A stretch of 36,335 nucleotides of DNA, from assembly GCA_021296135.1 (NCBI GenBank), contig JAGWAZ010000012.1, positions 16,705 to 53,039 on the forward strand, read 5' to 3'. Below, piece by piece: positions 34,248 to 36,335 of this stretch; positions within the stretch are counted from its first letter, which is position 1, and every line of letters starts with the position of its first letter. The notes under the pieces were generated by a model. That model was not told the DNA's origin. It saw only the letters and a program-made list of their open reading frames with translations, and did not search any database. The DNA comes from Chlorobiota bacterium (GTDB taxonomy: Bacteria > Bacteroidota > Ignavibacteria > OLB7). The position numbers and the translations under genes are program-made.

Positions 34248-36124
34248 CTTACTACAAAAATCTGCCGAATTGCCATCGCACCTGAACCATCACTCAACCG
34301 TACTGTATAAACGCCAGCCGGTAAACCTACCACATCGACGACGGTGCTATGCTCTCCTGCTTCGTAATGCACTCCTTCAATGGCATTGCGGACAAGTTCA
34401 CCCCGAATGTCATAGAGCTCGAGGGCAACCGGCCCTGGCTCAGATGTGCGGAAGCTGAACCGTGCCTCATGCTCCACAGGGTTTGGTGCAATGTTGATGA
34501 AACTGAGGGCTCCTGCATTGGTGCTATAGTCTTCCACACCTGATACAAAACTCTCCACTCTCCAGCGAACTGTAGCTCCGTCACCTTCAAGACTGACTAT
34601 AACAAATACAAGGGTTGTGAACTTATCGAACGTATACTCCTCGCTGATATCGAGTGGAAGCACCTCGATCCCATTGTCATTGGAGTTGAACTTCACTGCA
34701 TGGACTGCATAGTCTCTGTCACCCTTCTCAAAGCGCACCTCGATCCCTTTCGGATCATCGGGTTTAAGAATATTTGTGTATAGCGGTAAGTAGGCCGCAT
34801 GTCCTTTGATTTGCTGTTCCTTCGTCACGCTTCCGTCCTGTATCCCCGGACCCGACGTTACTGCCGCTCGACCTGTGACGTCGAGGTCATAAACATACTT
34901 TGGATCGCCCTGGAAATCATCGCGATCACTCACGCGATCACTCAGATAATTTGCTACCCAGAACTCCGCCAGCACAGTTTCAGCATCTGTGTCAAGTCCA
35001 CGCTTTTGCAGCGCTTTCCTCACTGGCTCCAGACCTTGACCGTTGCTCCCGGTCAACTCAAAGAGGAACTCATCGCCAAAGCGTTCTGAGAGATAATGGA
35101 CCCAGAGCATGGCACGCTCGTAACCACGCAACACTATATCTGTATTTCCATCTGGGCGAGAAAAAAAAGGGAATCCGTTCGGCCCTTTCAGATACCGGTC
35201 GGCTGTTCTTTCGCTGTATCCGTTCCGGATACTGGCAACCTCGCTCAATCCTTCATTATAAATCCAATGCGTTGCTTCGAACCCACCTCCGGCTAACCGG
35301 TAGCGACCGTAGTTAATGAGATGCTGGAACTCATGCGCCATTGTGCCAAGCACGCCATCAATCGCCCTTTCCGACTGACCTTTGTCAATCAACGACTCAC
35401 GACTATCGATGTAAAGGATATTTGTCTGATTTGAACCGGTCCCATTTGTCTGGTCGTATGGATTGAAGTAGCCCTCAATAATACCTCCTCGCAAACTCTG
35501 CGGTTCCTTAATATCAGTCAGAAGAAATAGGGCAATGTACCCAGGGTATTTGTCATCCGGGATGACCGGGGGGTCGCCAAAAATGGCAATGTCATTGTAG
35601 ATAACGCCTGTATCGGGATTACGTGTATAGTGTTCATTCTTGACTTTTGAGATCAACCCCTCTGCTAACGCATCGATTGTGGCATCGGTTATAATTTCAT
35701 TATCCTTATCGTCAACAAAGATCAGAATATCGTCGACAATATCGTCATCCCCGAATCGAGGGTATCGGAGCGTTGCCTTGACTTTAATGTAGCCTTCCTC
35801 AGGATTGGCCCGATCGACAAGATAGAAGCCAAAATTCCCGGCCTGCAGGCTCGGTGGAGCAAGCCCTTTGGAGTAGGCGACCATTTTCTGATACAACTCC
35901 GGATTGGACAACCGGGTCCGCTCTACGGCAGCCCCGTAGTCGTAGTCCGCGGCCCAGTGAGAACCACACGTATAGTACTTTCCATCAACCGTAAAGCCAT
36001 GGCTCCCTTCCGGGCGGCTGTGATCGTGCTCTTCGGTGGACTGTGCAACAAGTGTCCCCGCGCCGAGCAGAATCCCGAACAGGGCTCTGAGGAGAGTAAT
36101 GCCGAATGTGTATCGCTTTTCCAT
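34244..36124 (-). CDS. secreted zinc metalloprotease with T9SS sorting domain
   Basis: A 626-residue exported protein. It has a signal peptide (YTFGITLLRALFGILLGAGT, then LVAQ). The protease domain has the zinc motif HEFQH (within TMAHEFQHLINYGRY) and, 26 residues on, NEGLSEVAS with the likely third ligand Glu. This is a gluzincin-type arrangement seen in secreted bacterial metalloproteases. The C-terminal 80 residues are a T9SS type A domain (IAPNPVEHEARFSF, VALELYDIRGELV, LPAGVYTVRLSDG, ending in IFVVR). The ATG at 36124 is chosen because GAGG lies five nt upstream; the adjacent ATG at 36127 and an ATG at 36193 are alternatives. It probably degrades extracellular proteins. The substrate is unknown. 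Confidence 0.85.
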   Translation of the reverse strand: MEKRYTFGITLLRALFGILLGAGTLVAQSTEEHDHSRPEGSHGFTVDGKYYTCGSHWAADYDYGAAVERTRLSNPELYQKMVAYSKGLAPPSLQAGNFGFYLVDRANPEEGYIKVKATLRYPRFGDDDIVDDILIFVDDKDNEIITDATIDALAEGLISKVKNEHYTRNPDTGVIYNDIAIFGDPPVIPDDKYPGYIALFLLTDIKEPQSLRGGIIEGYFNPYDQTNGTGSNQTNILYIDSRESLIDKGQSERAIDGVLGTMAHEFQHLINYGRYRLAGGGFEATHWIYNEGLSEVASIRNGYSERTADRYLKGPNGFPFFSRPDGNTDIVLRGYERAMLWVHYLSERFGDEFLFELTGSNGQGLEPVRKALQKRGLDTDAETVLAEFWVANYLSDRVSDRDDFQGDPKYVYDLDVTGRAAVTSGPGIQDGSVTKEQQIKGHAAYLPLYTNILKPDDPKGIEVRFEKGDRDYAVHAVKFNSNDNGIEVLPLDISEEYTFDKFTTLVFVIVSLEGDGATVRWRVESFVSGVEDYSTNAGALSFINIAPNPVEHEARFSFRTSEPGPVALELYDIRGELVRNAIEGVHYEAGEHSTVVDVVGLPAGVYTVRLSDGSGAMAIRQIFVVR

Positions 36125-36294
36125 CATGTCCTCTGAATATTGGTTGTATGTGATAGACGTAATATCGATTGTTCTTGCCCATGTATATTGCAATTCCGGC
36201 CGTCAACTGTCGAAATCGTTATAGCTTCAATTTCGCAGGGGTAAAGCTAAGACGAATAACTTAGGAAATTATCATTTTTTGGAGTGAGAATGCA

Positions 36295-36335
36295 AGGGGG
36301 GACAGGGAGACAAGGAGACAAGGGGACAGGGAGAC
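36295..36335. repeat. GGGGGACA/GGGAGACA octamer repeat at the window edge
   Basis: Five consecutive 8-nt units of the form (G/A)GG(G/A)GACA run into the window end and may continue beyond it. This is the clearest octamer periodicity of the family. It is the reverse complement of the CT-rich repeats elsewhere in the window. Confidence 0.75.

Overview
The window looks like a chromosomal segment of a Bacteroidota/Ignavibacteria-type bacterium, possibly Kapabacteria-like; this is inference. The reasons are two large secreted proteins with C-terminal type IX secretion (T9SS) sorting domains, plus an orphan copy of such a domain; several AT-rich start regions with weak or no Shine-Dalgarno sequence; a BshC (bacillithiol pathway) homologue; an archaeal/eukaryotic-type prolyl-tRNA synthetase; and intergenic DNA full of short hairpin repeats and low-complexity repeats. 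No tRNA, rRNA, CRISPR array or intact transposase was found.

Layout. 1-960: a graveyard of gene fragments, including an orphan T9SS sorting domain. 961-5121 (-): a 1386-residue secreted protein with an IgGFc-binding-like N-terminus, repeated choice-of-anchor-D-type modules, a cohesin-like module and a T9SS tail. 5122-6094: a repeat-rich spacer. 6095-6799 (-): LolD-type ABC ATPase. 7416-17140 (+): the conserved transcription/translation cluster rimP-nusA-infB-rbfA-truB-ribF-rpsO. It opens with a terminator-like hairpin just before rimP and closes with a good intrinsic terminator after rpsO. pnp follows with its own hairpin-bearing leader. A two-gene type II restriction-modification system (beta-class methyltransferase plus a PmeII-family-like endonuclease) sits between truB and ribF. 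It overlaps ribF by 4 nt, and its endonuclease gene carries a +1 frameshift. 19828-21554 (+): two envelope proteins (a signal-peptide protein and a lipoprotein). 21588-21794 (-): a decayed PPOX-type flavoprotein fragment. 22088-22606 (+): DinB-fold protein. 22851-22883: a bidirectional terminator facing proS (22929-24374, -). 25073-27910 (+): aconitase, whose last codons and stop come from a dispersed repeat. 28085-29761 (+): bshC. 29850-29999: the amputated N-terminus of a luciferase-like monooxygenase, abutting the 3' end of an M23 peptidase gene (-). 31792-32433 (-): MBL-fold hydrolase. 32590-34194 (+): pyruvate kinase with an unusual Lys-rich N-terminal tail. 34244-36124 (-): secreted zinc metalloprotease with a T9SS tail.

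The main genes serve transcription and translation (NusA, IF2, RimP, RbfA, TruB, S15, PNPase, ProRS), flavin cofactor synthesis (RibF), central carbon metabolism (aconitase, pyruvate kinase), envelope and secretion, and possibly low-molecular-weight thiol metabolism. The most unusual points are the restriction-modification module embedded with translational coupling in a core operon, the repeat that ends the aconitase gene, and the crowd of REP-like hairpins and octamer repeats at gene borders.
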